The translations under genes and the position numbers were made by a program. The notes below the pieces were generated by a model. It made no database searches. It was not told where the DNA came from and saw nothing but the letters and a program-made list of their open reading frames with translations. Source: Miniphocaeibacter massiliensis (GTDB lineage: Bacteria > Bacillota > Clostridia > Tissierellales > Peptoniphilaceae). From it: a stretch of DNA of 64,000 nucleotides. The stretch spans positions 62,001-126,000 of the forward strand of contig NZ_OCTQ01000003.1 of assembly GCF_900232905.1 (NCBI RefSeq). Direction: 5' to 3'. Positions 26,990 to 35,858 of this stretch are shown here, one piece after another (position 1 is the stretch's first letter; the number at the start of each line of letters is the position of its first letter).

Positions 26990-28903
26990 CTAAGCATCTA
27001 TATTTTCTGCATATATTGCATTTTCTTCTATGAATTCACGTCTTGGTTCTACTTTATCACCCATTAATGTCGTAAATGTTTCATCTAAAGTTAACATTTC
27101 TTCTTGATCTAAAGTTACTTTTAAGAAAACTCTATTTTCAGGATCCATAGTTGTTGTCCAAAGCTGGTCGGCATTCATCTCTCCAAGACCTTTATATCTT
27201 TGAACTTTTAAATTACTTCCTCTACCAAGTTCATCTAATGAATTATTCAATTCTTCTTCACTATAACAATATCTAATTACCTTTACTCCTCTTAATATTC
27301 CATATAGTGGAGGTTGAGCAATGTAAATATGTCCTTTTTCTATTAATTCTCTCATAAATCTAAAGAAAAACGTCAATAATAATGTTCTAATATGAGCACC
27401 GTCAACATCGGCATCTGTCATTATTACTATTTTTCCATATCTTAAATTATCTAGTGAAAATTCGCTTCCAATTCCTGTACCAAAAGCTGTTATCATATTT
27501 TTTATTTCATCTGAACTAAGAGCTCTATCAAGTCTAGCTTTTTCTACATTAAGTATTTTTCCTCTAAGTGGTAGTATAGCCTGAAATTGACTATCTCTTC
27601 CGCCTTTTGCTGATCCACCAGCAGAATCCCCTTCGACTATAAATATTTCATTATTTTCTATATTTGTATCTATACAATCAGATAATTTTCCTGGTAGTGG
27701 AGTATTATCTAAAATTGATCTTTTTCTAGTTAAATCTCTTGCTTTTCTAGCAGCTTCTCTAGCTCTCGCTGAACTCTGAGCTTTTTCTATTATTATCTTA
27801 GCTACTTTAGGATTTTCTTCTAAAAAAGTTGATAATCCTTCATATAGTTTTGACTCAACTACTCCCCTACTTTCACTATTACCTAATTTTGCTTTTGTCT
27901 GTCCCTCAAATTGTGGCTCTGAAAGTTTTATAGATACTATAGCTGTAAGTCCTTCTCTAGCATCTTCACCTTGTAAGTTGTTATCTTTTTCTTTTATCAA
28001 ATTAAATTTTCTACCATAATCATTTATAGATCTTGTAAGTGCAGTTCTAAATCCTACTAAATGTGTTCCACCTTCTGGAGTATGAATATTATTTGCAAAA
28101 GTTAATACATTTTCAGAATAACTATCAGTATACTGTAATGCAATTTCTACATAACTTTTATCTTTTTCTCCTTCAATATATATAACTTCTGAATGTAGTG
28201 GATTTTTATTTCTGTTTAAATATTCAACAAAGGATTTTATTCCACCTTCATAATGAAATTCTACTTTAGTTTCATCTCTCCTGTCTTCTAAAGTTATTCT
28301 TACTCCTTTGTTTAAAAATGCCATTTCTCTAAATCTTGTTATTAAAATTTCTTTTTCAAATTCTACAGTTTCAAAAATTTCAGAATCTGGTTTAAATCTT
28401 ATTTCTGTACCAGTTTCACTTACCTTTTTACCTTTTTTTATTTCTGTTACAACTTTTCCTCTTGAGAATTCTTGTGTAAATTCATAACCATCTCTATGGA
28501 CTGTTGCTATTAAAGATTCTGAAAGAGCATTTACAACTGAAACCCCTACTCCGTGAAGTCCTCCTGAAACTTTATATGCATCATTGTTAAATTTACCACC
28601 TGCATGAAGAATTGTTAATACTGTCTCTAATGTAGATTTTCCAGTCTGAGGGTGTCTTTCTACAGGTATTCCCGAACCATTATCTCTTACTGAAACTGTT
28701 CCATCTTCATATATAATTATCTCTATAGTATCCGCAACTCCAGCTAATGCCTCATCTATACTATTATCTACTACTTCATATACTAAATGATGTAGCCCCT
28801 TACTGCTCGTTGATCCTATATACATACCTGGTCTAAGTCTTACTGGCTCTAAGCCTTCCAATACTCTTATATCACTAGCAGTATAATGTCTATCTTGACT
28901 CAT
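26990..28903 (-). CDS. gyrB: DNA gyrase subunit B
   Basis: GyrB is the ATPase subunit of gyrase. The 637-residue protein shows the GHKL ATP site ([47 protein letters not shown]), the TOPRIM motifs [14 protein letters not shown] and [14 protein letters not shown], and the C-terminal [14 protein letters not shown]. Length and domains fit the shorter Gram-positive form. It lies 21 bases after recF and 10 before gyrA. Confidence 0.98.
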   Translation of the reverse strand: MSQDRHYTASDIRVLEGLEPVRLRPGMYIGSTSSKGLHHLVYEVVDNSIDEALAGVADTIEIIIYEDGTVSVRDNGSGIPVERHPQTGKSTLETVLTILHAGGKFNNDAYKVSGGLHGVGVSVVNALSESLIATVHRDGYEFTQEFSRGKVVTEIKKGKKVSETGTEIRFKPDSEIFETVEFEKEILITRFREMAFLNKGVRITLEDRRDETKVEFHYEGGIKSFVEYLNRNKNPLHSEVIYIEGEKDKSYVEIALQYTDSYSENVLTFANNIHTPEGGTHLVGFRTALTRSINDYGRKFNLIKEKDNNLQGEDAREGLTAIVSIKLSEPQFEGQTKAKLGNSESRGVVESKLYEGLSTFLEENPKVAKIIIEKAQSSARAREAARKARDLTRKRSILDNTPLPGKLSDCIDTNIENNEIFIVEGDSAGGSAKGGRDSQFQAILPLRGKILNVEKARLDRALSSDEIKNMITAFGTGIGSEFSLDNLRYGKIVIMTDADVDGAHIRTLLLTFFFRFMRELIEKGHIYIAQPPLYGILRGVKVIRYCYSEEELNNSLDELGRGSNLKVQRYKGLGEMNADQLWTTTMDPENRVFLKVTLDQEEMLTLDETFTTLMGDKVEPRREFIEENAIYAENIDA

Positions 28904-28924
28904 CTATTCTTTTCCTTTCATTTA

Positions 28925-30031
28925 TCACTTAATAATTCTTATATTTTTATCTTTTAACATAAAAATTCTAAAATCTAATTCTTTTATGTCATCTATAAAA
29001 TCAAAATTTGTAGATGTAATAATCGATTGATAATCATTTATAACATTTAACAAATATTTTATTCTACTTGTATCTAATTCTGAAAAAACATCATCTAAAA
29101 GTATTATTGGCTTTGTTTCTTTTAATTTTTCGTAAATTTTTATTTGAGCCAATTTTAAACTTATGGTTAAAGTTCTCTGCTGGCCTTGCGAAGCAAAAAC
29201 TCTGCTATTTCTTCCATCAATATTTATTACAATATCATCTCTATGACATCCTATTGTAGTAAATCCCATTTCTTTGTCTTTTTCTATATTTTTCATAGTT
29301 TCTAAGTAAAGATTTTTTTCTAAGTCTTCACCGTATTTTTTTAATATAGTATTATCGTATTCAATAGAAATATTTTCTTTTCTTTCAGTTATTTCAGAAT
29401 GTATAATTTTGCTTAACTTGTTCAATGATGTAGCATATTTATTTCTCATTTTTATTACAATGATGCCTTCAGTCACCAACTGTTTTGTTACAGCTTTTAA
29501 TTGTTCATTGAAATATTTTTTATTTTTTCCATATTTTAATAAATAATTTCTTTGATCTAATATATTATTATATTTTACAAGGACTTTATTATATGAAGGT
29601 ATAAGTCCTGTAATTACTTCATCTATAAAATTTCTTCTATAAGACTTACTATCTTTTATTATTTTTATATCTTCAGGAGTAAATGTAACAATATCAAAAA
29701 AGGTTCTTAACTCTTTCATCGTGTCTATTAAATCTTCGTTAATTCTAATTTGCTTTTTCTTATCTCTAGATAATTTAACTTCTATTATTTCAGAAACTTC
29801 ATCTGATTCAATATCAACTCTAATATAAGAATTTTCTTTATCAAATTTTATTAAATCAACTTCTTTAGATGGTCTAAAACTTTTTCCCTTGGCACTAAAA
29901 TACACAGCCTCTAAAATATTAGTCTTACCTTGTGCATTATCTCCAACTATAATATTTGTTTTTTTATCAAATTGTATATTCAAATTATCAAAATTTCTAA
30001 AATTTAGAAGATAAGAATTCTTTATAATCAA
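28925..30031 (-). CDS. recF: DNA replication and repair protein RecF
   Basis: RecF is an SMC-like ATPase that helps load RecA at gaps and stalled forks. The 368-residue protein has Walker A GDNAQGKTNILE near residue 31, a signature region VFASQGQQRTLTISLKLAQ and Walker B PIILLDDVFSELD. The start is a TTG at 30031 behind AGGAG, with no better ATG nearby. It lies 9 bases after the S4 gene. Confidence 0.96.
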   Translation of the reverse strand: MIIKNSYLLNFRNFDNLNIQFDKKTNIIVGDNAQGKTNILEAVYFSAKGKSFRPSKEVDLIKFDKENSYIRVDIESDEVSEIIEVKLSRDKKKQIRINEDLIDTMKELRTFFDIVTFTPEDIKIIKDSKSYRRNFIDEVITGLIPSYNKVLVKYNNILDQRNYLLKYGKNKKYFNEQLKAVTKQLVTEGIIVIKMRNKYATSLNKLSKIIHSEITERKENISIEYDNTILKKYGEDLEKNLYLETMKNIEKDKEMGFTTIGCHRDDIVINIDGRNSRVFASQGQQRTLTISLKLAQIKIYEKLKETKPIILLDDVFSELDTSRIKYLLNVINDYQSIITSTNFDFIDDIKELDFRIFMLKDKNIRIIK

Positions 30032-30040
30032 TTTGTACTC

Positions 30041-30247
30041 CTATTCAATAAAGAATTTTTGCCCTTCGTATTCAATAAAATCTCCAGGTCTTAATTTTTT
30101 ACCTCTTTTTATTTCAACTTCTCCATTAACTTTAATTTCTCCATTTTGAATTAATTCTTTTGCTATTCCTCCTGAAGAAACTATATTTGCTAATTTTAAT
30201 AATTGTTCTAATTTTATAAAATCTGTTGTTATTTTTATATTATTCAT
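30041..30247 (-). CDS. yaaA: S4-domain RNA-binding protein (YaaA type)
   Basis: The 68-residue S4-like protein sits between dnaN and recF as in most Firmicutes. It has the S4 fold signature SSGGIAKELIQNGEIKVNGEVE and RGKKLRPGDFIEY. Its cellular role is not settled; a ribosome-linked function is proposed for relatives. Its ATG overlaps the dnaN stop by one base. Confidence 0.93.
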   Translation of the reverse strand: MNNIKITTDFIKLEQLLKLANIVSSGGIAKELIQNGEIKVNGEVEIKRGKKLRPGDFIEYEGQKFFIE

Positions 30248-31347
30248 TATTCTCTTCCTAGTCTTACTGGTAACACTAAGTAAGTATAATCTATATCTTC
30301 ATCTACTGGATGTATTATACAAGGATTAAGTGAACCTGTTAACAGTATTTCGCAATTTTCACTATCTATTACTTTTAAACCATCTAACAAATATTTTGCA
30401 TTAAAAGCAATATCTATATCTTCTCCTTCTTTCATACAAGCTATATTTTCATTTACATTTCCATATTCAGAATTCGAAGTAATATTTAAGTTATTATTTT
30501 TTACACTTATTTTTATTAAATTAGCTTTTTCTTCCCTAGCTAAAAGAGAAGCTCTTTCTAGTGAGTCCTGAAAATCTTTTTTATTTACTTCAACTTTTGT
30601 ACTATATTCATCAGAAATAATATCTTTATAATTTATAAACTTTCCATCCAAAAGTCTTGAATATACTAAAGTGTCATCTAAGTCAAATACTATATTGTTT
30701 GATATAAAGTCTATTTCAATACTTTGATCATCTTCTAATATTTTTTGTAATTCAACTAAAGCTCTTGAAGGTATTATCTCTTTAACATCTTCTTTACACT
30801 CAATATTAAATTTTCTCAAAGATATACGAAAACCATCTAGTGCAACAAAATTTAGTTCATTATTGGCTAATTCTACCAATACACCTGTAAGTGCAGGTCT
30901 AGTTTCATCTTGTGAAGATGCAAAAACTGTTTGTTTTATTGCGTTTTTAAGAATATTTGTTTCTAATTTTATATTTTTATCTCCATCCCTCTTTGGTAAT
31001 GGAGGATAATCTGAATAATCTTGCCCAATTAAGTTAAATTCTGAGTTCATACATTTTATTTGTATATTATCTCCTACAACATTCACTTTTATAGGAGCAT
31101 CAGGTAATTTTCTAACAATATTCCCTATCATTGAAGAATTTATTACTATTTGTCCTTCTTCTTCCACTAAACAATTTACCTTTGTTTCTATACTTAATTC
31201 TAAATCTGTAGAAGTTAGTATAAGGCAATTATCCTTAGTAGTAAATAATATTCCTTCTAGTATTTGTATAGTAGTTCTAGATGAAATAGCTTTTTGAGCA
31301 ATACTTATATGTTTGAGTAATTCTTTTTGACTAATTTCAAATTTCAT
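30247..31347 (-). CDS. dnaN: DNA polymerase III beta subunit (sliding clamp)
   Basis: The 366-residue protein forms the ring clamp of the replicative polymerase. Three clamp domains can be followed: the N-terminal ISIAQKAISSRTTIQILEGIL, the middle LKNAIKQTVFASSQDETRPALTGV, and the C-terminal domain ending YTYLVLPVRL, the usual clamp terminus. It follows dnaA after 238 bases that hold the left origin cluster. GGAGATTT serves as ribosome binding site. Confidence 0.97.
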   Translation of the reverse strand: MKFEISQKELLKHISIAQKAISSRTTIQILEGILFTTKDNCLILTSTDLELSIETKVNCLVEEEGQIVINSSMIGNIVRKLPDAPIKVNVVGDNIQIKCMNSEFNLIGQDYSDYPPLPKRDGDKNIKLETNILKNAIKQTVFASSQDETRPALTGVLVELANNELNFVALDGFRISLRKFNIECKEDVKEIIPSRALVELQKILEDDQSIEIDFISNNIVFDLDDTLVYSRLLDGKFINYKDIISDEYSTKVEVNKKDFQDSLERASLLAREEKANLIKISVKNNNLNITSNSEYGNVNENIACMKEGEDIDIAFNAKYLLDGLKVIDSENCEILLTGSLNPCIIHPVDEDIDYTYLVLPVRLGRE

Positions 31348-31380
31348 TATAAATCTCCTTAAATAAATTATAATAAAAAA

Positions 31381-31420
31381 TAGTAGTAGTTATAGTAGGG
31401 GGTGTGTATAATGTGGATAA
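31381..31420 (-). other. Origin unwinding element: two DnaA boxes, G-run and DnaA-trios
   Basis: Read on the plus strand: six in-phase triplets TAG TAG TAG TTA TAG TAG (31381-31398) run into GGGGG (31398-31402), then the complements of TTATACACA (31403-31411) and TTATCCACA (31412-31420), directly abutting. An A/T-only stretch (31353-31380) lies on the triplet side. This is the box - GC cluster - trio - AT-rich order described for the B. subtilis basal unwinding system. Confidence 0.88.
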
Positions 31421-31588
31421 CCACTATAACTTCCTAGATATTCACTTTTGAGCTATTGATAAACAAGTTGATAGAATATTAATAAAACATTGAGTTATCA
31501 ACATTATCAACAAAAATATTAAAAATTTAAATTAAATAAAATAATCCACAACTTATCCACATATATATCAACATATTTTTGTGGATTA
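31403..31588. other. oriC left part: DnaA-box cluster between dnaA and dnaN
   Basis: Boxes: TGTGTATAA 31403-31411, TGTGGATAA 31412-31420, TTATCAACA 31495-31503 and 31504-31512 (tandem, one mismatch each), TAATCCACA 31542-31550, TTATCCACA 31553-31561, TGTGGATTA 31580-31588. The last one overlaps the end of dnaA. Confidence 0.9.
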
Positions 31589-32977
31589 TTCATTTTTAAT
31601 AATCTTAACTATATTATCTATTTCTATTTTAAAATTATCATCATTCTTTAAATCATTATTTATTTTTTCAACTCCATGCATTATAGTGCTATGGTCTCGA
31701 TTAAAAGATTCAGCTATTTTTAATAATGACAGATCTGTTAATTGTCTAGACAAGTACATTGCAATTTGTCTAGGATATGCAATTTGTTTAGATCTATTTT
31801 TAGAACAAAGATCTTCAACTGTAAGATCATAACTATTTGCAATTATTTCTTTAATTAAATCTAAAGTAATAGGTCTCATTTCGTTTTCAGCGATAACTTT
31901 TTTTAAAGCTATTTTGGCTTTTTCTAGAGGAATATTAGGCTCATTTAAAAGTTTTGAATATGCAATAACAGTCATTAAAGCACCTTCTAACTCTCTAATA
32001 TTAGATTTTATGTTCATAGCTATATATTCTAGTATATCCATTGAAACAACAGCATTTTCAACATTTAATTTAGCTTGTAAAATAGCTACTCTAGTTTCAT
32101 AATCTGGCATTTGAATATCTGCCATAAGCCCCCATTCAAATCTTGAAACCAATCTTTCCTCTAAAGTTTCAATTTCTTTAGGAGGTCTATCAGAAGATAT
32201 GATAATTTGCTTATTTTGAGAGTATAAGTCGTTAAATGTATGGAAAAATTCTAACTGAGTACCAACTTTTCCAGCTATGAATTGTATGTCATCTATTAAT
32301 AAAACATCTATATTTCTGTATTTATTTCTAAACTGGCTATTTTTTTTAGTACTTTTATCTCCTATTGAAGAGATTAGTTCATTAGTAAATTTTTCGCTAC
32401 TTAAATAAGCTACTTTAGCATCTGGATTGTTATCTATAATTTCGTGAGCACAAGCCTGCATTAGGTGAGTTTTTCCAAGTCCAGGACCACCATATAGAAA
32501 AAGTGGATTATAAGCAGAAGCAGGATTTTTAGCTACTGCTAAAGCTGCAGATAGAGCAAATTCATTAGATTTACCCTTAACAAAAGAATCAAAAGTATAT
32601 TTTGGATTTAACATTTGTTCAGCTTTTATTCTTTCCACATCTCTTTTTTCAGAATCCTTATCTTCTACTACCTCTGAAAAATATCTTTGACCACCAGGTT
32701 TAGTTTTCACCTGATATTGTTTGTACTCAATATCTGTAGGAAGAATTATTTTTAATTTGTAATCTTTTTTTAAAATAAAGCTAAGTATTTCTTCTAGGTC
32801 TGCTAGGTACTTGCTTTCTATCATCTTTTTTGTAAATCCATTAGGAGCTGAAACGATAAATTCTGAAGTAGTTAAATTTATTGGAGTTAGTGGTTGTATC
32901 CAAGTGTTAAATGTTACATCAGACATATTAACTTCTAAAACGGATAATAATTCAGACCAAGTCATATTTAAATCCAT
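31586..32977 (-). CDS. dnaA: Chromosomal replication initiator DnaA
   Basis: DnaA binds the DnaA boxes and opens the origin. I start it at the ATG at 32977, which follows CGGAGG; a longer frame runs upstream but has no ribosome binding site and no DnaA similarity. The 463-residue protein has domain I (MTWSELLSVLEVNMSDVTFNTWI), Walker A GGPGLGKTHL, Walker B LLIDDIQF, sensor segments SSDRPPKE and ERLVSRFEWG, and the domain IV signature FNRDHSTIMHGVEKI that reads the DnaA box. Boxes in its own leader (32991-33196) suggest self-repression. Everything to its left through the sigma gene is co-oriented. Confidence 0.97.
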   Translation of the reverse strand: MDLNMTWSELLSVLEVNMSDVTFNTWIQPLTPINLTTSEFIVSAPNGFTKKMIESKYLADLEEILSFILKKDYKLKIILPTDIEYKQYQVKTKPGGQRYFSEVVEDKDSEKRDVERIKAEQMLNPKYTFDSFVKGKSNEFALSAALAVAKNPASAYNPLFLYGGPGLGKTHLMQACAHEIIDNNPDAKVAYLSSEKFTNELISSIGDKSTKKNSQFRNKYRNIDVLLIDDIQFIAGKVGTQLEFFHTFNDLYSQNKQIIISSDRPPKEIETLEERLVSRFEWGLMADIQMPDYETRVAILQAKLNVENAVVSMDILEYIAMNIKSNIRELEGALMTVIAYSKLLNEPNIPLEKAKIALKKVIAENEMRPITLDLIKEIIANSYDLTVEDLCSKNRSKQIAYPRQIAMYLSRQLTDLSLLKIAESFNRDHSTIMHGVEKINNDLKNDDNFKIEIDNIVKIIKNE

Positions 32978-32990
32978 AAAAACCTCCGAG

Positions 32991-33355
32991 TTATAAACAA
33001 GTAATCCACAAAATAAAATTAATAATACCTGTAAATTACAATATATGGAAAAGTAATCCACAAAATGAGCAACTTATCCACAAATAATGTGGATTACTTA
33101 AATTAAGGCTAAAAAAATAGAGAATTGAAGCATTTTAGTAATGGTTATTCTCTAAAATTAAATATTATCCACAACTTATCCACAACTTGTGAATAATAAA
33201 TTTATATTTTTATATTTTCAACACTAGTATTATAACAAATATCTATTCTTAATTCAAATAGATAAATTAGAAAAACATTGAAAAATCAATATTCGTTGAT
33301 AAATTAAATCACAAGAAAATTAAAAAAATTTAAAATAAAAACAAATTGTGGAAAA
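32991..33355. other. oriC right part: DnaA-box cluster upstream of dnaA
   Basis: Boxes: TTATAAACA 32991-32999, TAATCCACA 33002-33010 and 33054-33062, TTATCCACA 33074-33082, TGTGGATTA 33088-33096, TTATCCACA 33165-33173 and 33176-33184, TGTGAATAA 33188-33196, TGTGGAAAA 33347-33355. Three are perfect consensus. The gap between dnaA and rpmH is almost 500 bases and carries no gene. Confidence 0.9.
33229..33257 (-). promoter_or_regulatory. Candidate dnaA promoter
   Basis: On the minus strand TTGAAT (33257-33252) and TATAAT (33234-33229) are 17 bases apart. This would give a leader of about 245 bases for dnaA that contains eight of the DnaA boxes. Confidence 0.65.
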
Positions 33356-33385
33356 GTTATTATAATATTTAAATTGCAATATTTC

Positions 33386-33414
33386 TTGACAGTTTGCTTA
33401 AGCATTTATATAAT
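33386..33414 (+). promoter_or_regulatory. rpmH promoter (consensus sigma-70 type)
   Basis: TTGACA (33386-33391) and TATAAT (33409-33414) are both perfect with a 17-base spacer. Transcription should begin near 33421 and continue into rpmH-rnpA. Confidence 0.9.
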
Positions 33415-33471
33415 TTAACTTAGTGTTTTATGTTTTTAAATTGAGATGTCTTTAAGGAGGTGCAATTAATA

Positions 33472-33606
33472 ATGAAAAGAACTTATCAACCAAATAGAAG
33501 AAAAAGAAGCAAAGATCATGGTTTTAAAAAAAGAATGTCTACAAAAGCGGGTAGAGCTGTACTAAAGAGAAGAAGAAGTAAAGGTAGAAAAGTAATTTCA
33601 GCATAG
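33472..33606 (+). CDS. rpmH: 50S ribosomal protein L34
   Basis: A 44-residue, very basic protein with the L34 sequence pattern: [18 protein letters not shown], then [15 protein letters not shown] and KGRKVISA at the end. It is preceded by AAGGAGGTGCA and a perfect promoter. It is the first gene rightward of the origin, as in most Firmicutes. Confidence 0.98.
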   Translation: MKRTYQPNRRKRSKDHGFKKRMSTKAGRAVLKRRRSKGRKVISA

Positions 33607-33627
33607 ACCACTACTTAGTGGTCTTTT
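33606..33627 (+). terminator. Attenuator-like hairpin between rpmH and rnpA
   Basis: GACCACT / AGTGGTC inverted repeat (33606-33612 and 33617-33623) plus TTTT begins at the rpmH stop. It likely lowers rnpA transcription relative to rpmH. Confidence 0.75.
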
Positions 33628-33633
33628 AAATTT

Positions 33634-33966
33634 ATGGAAAAAGAAAAAAGATTAAGAAGTAATAGAGATTTTAGAAAAGTTTATAAAAAAGGTAAAGGGT
33701 ATTTTAATAAACACTTTACAATTATAATTAGAAAAAACAAATTACAAGGATCTCGTGTTGGTTTCTCTATTACAAAAAAACATGGAAATGCCGTAGAAAG
33801 AAACAAATTAAAAAGAAGATTAAAAGAAATAGTAAGACATAATTTCAATTTAATTAAAGAAGGATACGATATAGTAGTTATCCCTAAACAAAACACTAAA
33901 AATTTAAGTTATCAAGAGTTGGAAAAATCTGCGACACATCTACTAAAGATTTCTTTTAAGAGGTGA
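33634..33966 (+). CDS. rnpA: Ribonuclease P protein component
   Basis: RnpA assists the RNase P RNA in maturing tRNA 5' ends. The 110-residue basic protein has [15 protein letters not shown] at the N-terminus and the RNR-type motif [17 protein letters not shown]. The start has no visible Shine-Dalgarno sequence because the preceding hairpin takes up the spacer; with the hairpin this points to low expression. It ends in TGA, which shows that TGA is a stop in this organism. Confidence 0.96.
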   Translation: MEKEKRLRSNRDFRKVYKKGKGYFNKHFTIIIRKNKLQGSRVGFSITKKHGNAVERNKLKRRLKEIVRHNFNLIKEGYDIVVIPKQNTKNLSYQELEKSATHLLKISFKR

Positions 33967-33970
33967 TAGT

Positions 33971-34183
33971 ATGAAAAAAATAGCTATTTTTCTAATTAAA
34001 TTTTATCAAAAAAATATATCTCCATATTGGGGTTCAGGATGTTGTAAATATTATCCAACTTGCTCACAGTATTCACTACAAGCATATAGTAAGTATGGAT
34101 TTTTTAAAGGAACAGTCTTGACGGTATGGAGAATTTTGCGATGTAATCCTTTTAGTAAAGGCGGCTATGATCCATTAAAATAA
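33971..34183 (+). CDS. yidD: Membrane protein insertion efficiency factor YidD
   Basis: The 70-residue protein has the YidD pattern: amphipathic N-terminal helix [18 protein letters not shown], then [21 protein letters not shown] with the conserved cysteines, and [16 protein letters not shown]. It aids YidC-dependent insertion at the membrane. It lies between rnpA (4-base gap) and yidC (16-base gap). Confidence 0.97.
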   Translation: MKKIAIFLIKFYQKNISPYWGSGCCKYYPTCSQYSLQAYSKYGFFKGTVLTVWRILRCNPFSKGGYDPLK

Positions 34184-34199
34184 CATTTAGGAGAACAGA

Positions 34200-34985
34200 A
34201 TGAATTTTTTAAGTCCATTTATTGGAAAAGTTTTAGAATATATTTATACTTTTATTTCTAAAATAGGTACAGAACCTAAAAATATATCTTATTTTGCCAT
34301 TTCTATATTAGTTTTAACATTAATATACAAATTATTAATGTTACCTGTAACATTGTCTAATGCAAAGATGCAAAAAGTAAATGCTAAATTACAGCCAGAA
34401 ATGGAAAAATTAAAGAAAAAATACAAACATGACCCACAACTTTATCAACAAAAAGTTATGGAATTACAAAGAGAAATGGGATTTAATCCACTGGCATCTT
34501 GTTTACCACTTATAATACAAATGCTTATAATTATTTCATTATTCCCAGTAATGAAAGATCCTATGAAGTATATGGATATATCTAAGGATATTGCTAGAAA
34601 CTTTTTCTGGATAAAAGATATAGCAGGCAAAGATCCAACGGTATATACTTTACCTATAATATTAGCTGTTACACAATTTTTATATACAAAGGTTACAATG
34701 GCTAAGCCACAGAAAAAAGATGGAGAAAAAGACCCTATGCAGTCTATGAACTTCACTATGCAATATGCAATGCCGATAATGATGTTTTTCTTTGCAAAGA
34801 CTTATCAAGCAGGATTGGCTTTATATTGGACATTTGGGAATATAGTTGAGATGAGCATTAGATTAATATTAGATAAATCTAAAAGAGAAGAAGAGATTGC
34901 GGAAAAACAAATAAAGAAGAAAAAAGAAGAGATTGAAGTTAAAAAGACTAGCAAAAATTCTGGTAATAAAAAGAAAGGAGCCTAA
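34200..34985 (+). CDS. yidC: Membrane protein insertase YidC/OxaA
   Basis: YidC inserts and folds membrane proteins. The 261-residue Gram-positive-length protein has five hydrophobic segments, the cytoplasmic hairpin (MQKVNAKLQPEMEKLKKKYKHD), the conserved FNPLASCLPLIIQM segment and a lysine-rich tail that may touch ribosomes. No lipobox is evident at the N-terminus. Stop and the jag start are directly adjacent. Confidence 0.96.
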   Translation: MNFLSPFIGKVLEYIYTFISKIGTEPKNISYFAISILVLTLIYKLLMLPVTLSNAKMQKVNAKLQPEMEKLKKKYKHDPQLYQQKVMELQREMGFNPLASCLPLIIQMLIIISLFPVMKDPMKYMDISKDIARNFFWIKDIAGKDPTVYTLPIILAVTQFLYTKVTMAKPQKKDGEKDPMQSMNFTMQYAMPIMMFFFAKTYQAGLALYWTFGNIVEMSIRLILDKSKREEEIAEKQIKKKKEEIEVKKTSKNSGNKKKGA

Positions 34986-35789
34986 ATGAAATCAACAGTA
35001 AAAATTGCAAAAACGGTTGAGCAAGCAGTATCTGCTGCGTTAAAAGAACTTAATTGTTCTAGAGAAGAAGCAATTGTTGAAATTTTAGAAAAACCAAAAA
35101 GTGGTTTATTTGGTTTAATAGGTTCTAAAGATGCCGTAGTAAAAGTATCTTGTGAAGAGAATATTGAAGAACTACTAAACGATGTAGTTGATACTAAAAT
35201 AGAAGAAAAAGAAGAAATTCTTGATGATATAGAAGAAACTGACAAAGATAAAGTAATAGTTGAAGAAATAATAGAAAAAGAAGAAACAGAAAATTTGACT
35301 AAAAAAGAATCTGTGTCTAAAGAAGAGATAGAATTAAAAACTAAACAGTTTTTAAATAATATAGTTACTAAAATGGGAATAGAAGTAAATATTGAAACTT
35401 TTCATGAAGATAATTTCATAAAGTTCAATATAATCCCAGTGAACCAAGATGATATAGGTATTATCATTGGTAAAAGGGGAGAAACTTTAGATGCTATTCA
35501 ATATATAATAAATTTAGTTGCCAATAGAAATTCTGAAGAGTATTTAAGAATTTCTGTTGATTCTAATGGATATAGAGAAAAAAGAATAAAATCATTGGAA
35601 TCTTTAGCTAAAAAAATGGCTGGAAAGGCAAAAAAATATAATAGAAACATGAAACTAGAACCTATGAATCCATATGAAAGAAGAATAATACATTCTGCTT
35701 TACAAGGAATTTCAGGAATTACAACTGCTAGTGAAGGTGATGAACCTTATAGAAGAGTTATAATAAAAGTTAAAAGAAAGAATAAATAA
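34986..35789 (+). CDS. jag: RNA-binding protein Jag/KhpB
   Basis: The 267-residue protein has the three Jag parts: N-terminal Jag_N (residues 1-55, KTVEQAVSAALKEL and GLFGLIGSKDA), an acidic linker, a KH domain (NVIPVNQ-type region with GIIIGKRGETLDAIQYI) and the C-terminal R3H domain (MNPYERRIIHSALQ). KhpB works with KhpA as a small-RNA/mRNA binding pair linked to cell division and elongation in Gram-positives. It follows yidC without a gap. Confidence 0.95.
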   Translation: MKSTVKIAKTVEQAVSAALKELNCSREEAIVEILEKPKSGLFGLIGSKDAVVKVSCEENIEELLNDVVDTKIEEKEEILDDIEETDKDKVIVEEIIEKEETENLTKKESVSKEEIELKTKQFLNNIVTKMGIEVNIETFHEDNFIKFNIIPVNQDDIGIIIGKRGETLDAIQYIINLVANRNSEEYLRISVDSNGYREKRIKSLESLAKKMAGKAKKYNRNMKLEPMNPYERRIIHSALQGISGITTASEGDEPYRRVIIKVKRKNK

Positions 35790-35812
35790 AGTCTGCTAAA
35801 GCAGGCTTTTTT
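35789..35812 (+). terminator. Terminator after jag
   Basis: Eight-base stem (35789-35796 and 35801-35808, one G-U pair) with a T-run, separating jag from mnmE. Confidence 0.8.
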
Positions 35813-35858
35813 ATTTTTAGGTATGTTATAATCATAGGGAAATATTGAGGAGGAAAAC

